In this document: piece by piece, positions 6,050-8,007 of the stretch
How the letters are laid out: every line of letters starts with the position of its first letter
Numbering within the stretch: the first letter of the stretch is position 1
Source: Deltaproteobacteria bacterium
GTDB taxonomy: Bacteria; Desulfobacterota; Syntrophorhabdia; Syntrophorhabdales; Syntrophorhabdaceae
Reading direction: 5' to 3'
Length of the DNA stretch: 8,007 bases
Assembly: GCA_003506795.1 (NCBI GenBank)
Contig: DNYO01000155.1
Coordinates: 780-8,786, forward strand
The notes under the pieces: model-generated
Database searches by the model: none
What the model saw: only the letters and a program-made list of their open reading frames with translations
Told to the model about the DNA's origin: nothing
Made by a program: the position numbers and the translations under genes

Positions 6050-8007
6050 AGAATACCTTTCAGAACGGAAGCGTTGACGAAGTGTGTATAAACGCGGCAA
6101 TCGGAGAAGACACATCCGGCAGGGCGTTTCGTTATCTTTTTTCCCTTCAGAGCTATGACGGTGGCTGGGGTCCGTCGAAAGGTGAACCCAGTACAATCCA
6201 CATGACGGCAATCGCATTGTTATCACTGAGATTATGTCCCGGGAAGGAGGACACGGCAGTTGCCGTCGATAAAGCAGTGGGGTACCTCCTGGCAGGACAG
6301 CATGAGGATGGCGGGTTCGGTGACGTCTTTTCCACCGTGCCCGAAACGGCGCTTGCATATCACGCGCTTCAGAGTGTGACTGACGATCATGAAGCCTTGA
6401 GCAGAGCGAGGCGCTATCTGGTTCTTTCCCAGTTCGAAAACGGTTCGTGGAATGATGATCTTTACACCACGACCCTCGCTCTGGGAGCCTGCATTCGCCC
6501 CGGCAACCTCATGGATCCCCGGTCTCTAGCCGTGGAACCGGCGGCTGATGTACCGGATGAAGACCCCGCGCCGCCCGGTGCGGAAGGAGACCGGGCTGCG
6601 TCCGACAGGTTATCGAAGACCATGGAGGGCAGGCCGGTGGTGCAGGCCGACAATGACCGGGGTGCTATGACCAGGGGTCAAATGGAGAGGAACGAGCGGA
6701 CGAAGATATCCCTTGTGTCGCGCCGCAATGCCAGTTCTTCTTCCCCTTCGGATCCTCCATCCGAAATCCCCGCGACCGGCAGGACCGTCGTGGTCCAATC
6801 CGTGACCACGGACAAAAAAAAATATGGGTCCAACGAGACAGTTTACATATATTCGACCATTGAGAACAGGTCGCAGGTGGTTTTCAGCGTTGTCGTCAAC
6901 GCCCAGCTGGCTGATGCCCGCGGCCAGATTGTAGACGTGGCAACTCATGATACCGGCCCGACGGTGAATCTTGGCGCGGGCGCCTGTGAACCCGTTACGC
7001 TCCTGTGGAACACGGGCATGAATCAGCCCGGAAGCTACGGAATACGGTTTCACGTCGCCGATGCCGCCAACGGAAGCATCCTCGATGAGAAGAAGATTAC
7101 CCTGGCTATCGCACCGGTGATCGGGATCGACGATCTGAACCTTTCCCTGACGCCTTCGCAACTCACCGCGGATGAAAACAAGACGATAGAACTCAGGGCA
7201 TCATTTCAGAACAGGTCCAATACCGATGCCGCCATGAGGGCGGAGTTTTCCGTGAAAGATCCCCAGGGTGAAGTCGTCCATAATGGTGCAATCGATTTCG
7301 AACTGCCGTTATCGACGCTGAACACAACATTGGATCTACCTCCCTTTACCCATACTTTCGATCGATGCGGTCAATATCTGATCGAGGCTTCGATCTTTTC
7401 GGGCGACATCCTGTGTTCGAATGCGAGAAGCGCCATTAAGGTTGCCCCGGCGACAAGAATCGAGGTGACAAAGAGACTTGATCCCGCGACCATCACGCCC
7501 GACGGGCAAAAGCGCGTGAGAGTGGGGATCCGGCTCGAAGGTATCGGTGCAACGGTCAATCCCTCTTTCCTGTCGGCGATGACAAATTCCACCGGTGACA
7601 GAATAAGCATCGTCTTTGACAAGGCCATGGCCGACCCGGCTGGAAAGCACTCGAGATTCAGCGTTACCGCCGACAGGGTCCCTTTGCCTGTGATGGATGT
7701 GCGTCTCGAAAGACCGGATATTACGAGGATGAATATCTGTCTGGCCGGCCCGGTCGCGAAAGACCAGACGCTCCTCGTGAGCTGCGATGCCCGCGAACTT
7801 ACGTGTGTGGAGGGCAAAGGGCTGATGTCTTTTCACGACGAGCCCGTGGTGAACCGGGTATCTCGTCCCATATTCAATCAGGATGGGTACGGTTTCAGCG
7901 GTCAGATAGCCCCGAATCCGCTCTCCGCAAAGACCGTTATGACCGGATACGGTGATTGGCCAAAGGGTTTTTACAAGAACGTGCTTGCCTTTGCCGGTGC
8001 GGTTTTC
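6046..8007 (+). CDS. Large multidomain protein: squalene-cyclase-like toroid repeats plus Ig-like domains, 3' end missing
   Basis: The frame is open for 654 codons to the window edge. It starts at GTG 6046, the only usual start after the in-frame stop at 6010, with AAGGGAGGGG (6027-6036) nine bases upstream. Residues 22-150 hold three alpha/alpha-toroid repeats with QSYDGGWG (35-42), QHEDGGFGD (85-93) and QFENGSW (129-135), as in prenyltransferase/squalene-cyclase and A2M thioester-domain folds. No cyclase DXDD or thioester CGEQ is seen, so an enzyme is not indicated. Residues 155-245 are a hydrophilic P/S/E/R-rich linker. Residues 247-356 and 360-468 look like two Ig-like (CARDB or BsuPI type) beta domains, each with an ENRS/QNRS motif. 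Residues 517-605 (GDRISIVFDKAMADPAG to VVNRV) resemble a SwmB-like domain. No signal peptide or membrane segment is visible, though such beta modules are usually extracytoplasmic. Function is unknown; a large surface or scaffold protein is a guess. Confidence 0.85.
   Translation, partial: MKNTFQNGSVDEVCINAAIGEDTSGRAFRYLFSLQSYDGGWGPSKGEPSTIHMTAIALLSLRLCPGKEDTAVAVDKAVGYLLAGQHEDGGFGDVFSTVPETALAYHALQSVTDDHEALSRARRYLVLSQFENGSWNDDLYTTTLALGACIRPGNLMDPRSLAVEPAADVPDEDPAPPGAEGDRAASDRLSKTMEGRPVVQADNDRGAMTRGQMERNERTKISLVSRRNASSSSPSDPPSEIPATGRTVVVQSVTTDKKKYGSNETVYIYSTIENRSQVVFSVVVNAQLADARGQIVDVATHDTGPTVNLGAGACEPVTLLWNTGMNQPGSYGIRFHVADAANGSILDEKKITLAIAPVIGIDDLNLSLTPSQLTADENKTIELRASFQNRSNTDAAMRAEFSVKDPQGEVVHNGAIDFELPLSTLNTTLDLPPFTHTFDRCGQYLIEASIFSGDILCSNARSAIKVAPATRIEVTKRLDPATITPDGQKRVRVGIRLEGIGATVNPSFLSAMTNSTGDRISIVFDKAMADPAGKHSRFSVTADRVPLPVMDVRLERPDITRMNICLAGPVAKDQTLLVSCDARELTCVEGKGLMSFHDEPVVNRVSRPIFNQDGYGFSGQIAPNPLSAKTVMTGYGDWPKGFYKNVLAFAGAVF

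Noticed and set aside
6046..6510. Functional squalene-hopene cyclase or prenyltransferase
   Set aside because: Only three repeats are present and no DXDD or zinc-site motif is visible; the domain is far too short for either enzyme and is fused to Ig-like domains.
5890..7836. Several minus-strand open frames of 60-183 codons opposite the right-hand gene
   Set aside because: The plus-strand frame from 6046 is continuous for 654 codons with a good ribosome binding site, a promoter and recognisable repeats; the antisense frames have none of these.

Overview
The window looks like chromosome from a Gram-negative bacterium of about 50-55% GC. The best guess is a deltaproteobacterial (Desulfobacterota-type) anaerobe. 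The clues are a YidC with a large periplasmic domain, a jag/khpB gene following yidC, an EF-G2-like second elongation factor, and a REPIN-like intergenic repeat. The lineage is an inference from gene style; no marker here fixes a genus.

Layout. (1) Positions 1-2407, minus strand: the conserved block rpmH-rnpA-yidD-yidC-jag, with jag cut after its first eight codons by the window edge. These genes are tightly packed (a one-base stop/start overlap, and gaps of 9 to 56 bases). They join a ribosomal protein, the RNase P protein and the membrane-insertion machinery. (2) Positions 2408-2699: a divergent intergenic region with a candidate promoter at each end and three clear inverted repeats between them. 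(3) Positions 2700-4796, plus strand: an EF-G-like GTPase of the divergent EF-G2 type, whose switch II lacks the usual histidine, ending at a strong intrinsic terminator. (4) Positions 4916-5359: dtd, D-aminoacyl-tRNA deacylase. (5) Positions 5360-6045: non-coding sequence holding a REPIN-like element made of two inverted hairpin repeats, then a perfect-consensus sigma-70 promoter (TTGACA, 17 bases, TATAAT) and a leader of about 220 bases. (6) Positions 6046-8007 and beyond: a large open reading frame starting at GTG, open to the window end (654 codons seen). It encodes three QxxDGGWG-type alpha/alpha-toroid repeats, a hydrophilic linker, two Ig-like domains and a probable SwmB-like domain. 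A 28-codon ORF in the leader ends in a GTGA overlap with this start.

The first five genes and dtd are housekeeping: translation, tRNA processing and quality control, and membrane protein biogenesis. The novel part is the right-hand end. There a very strong promoter, a long leader and a possible coupled mini-gene precede a large multidomain protein of unknown function. That protein carries Ig-like modules usual in extracytoplasmic proteins but shows no signal peptide.
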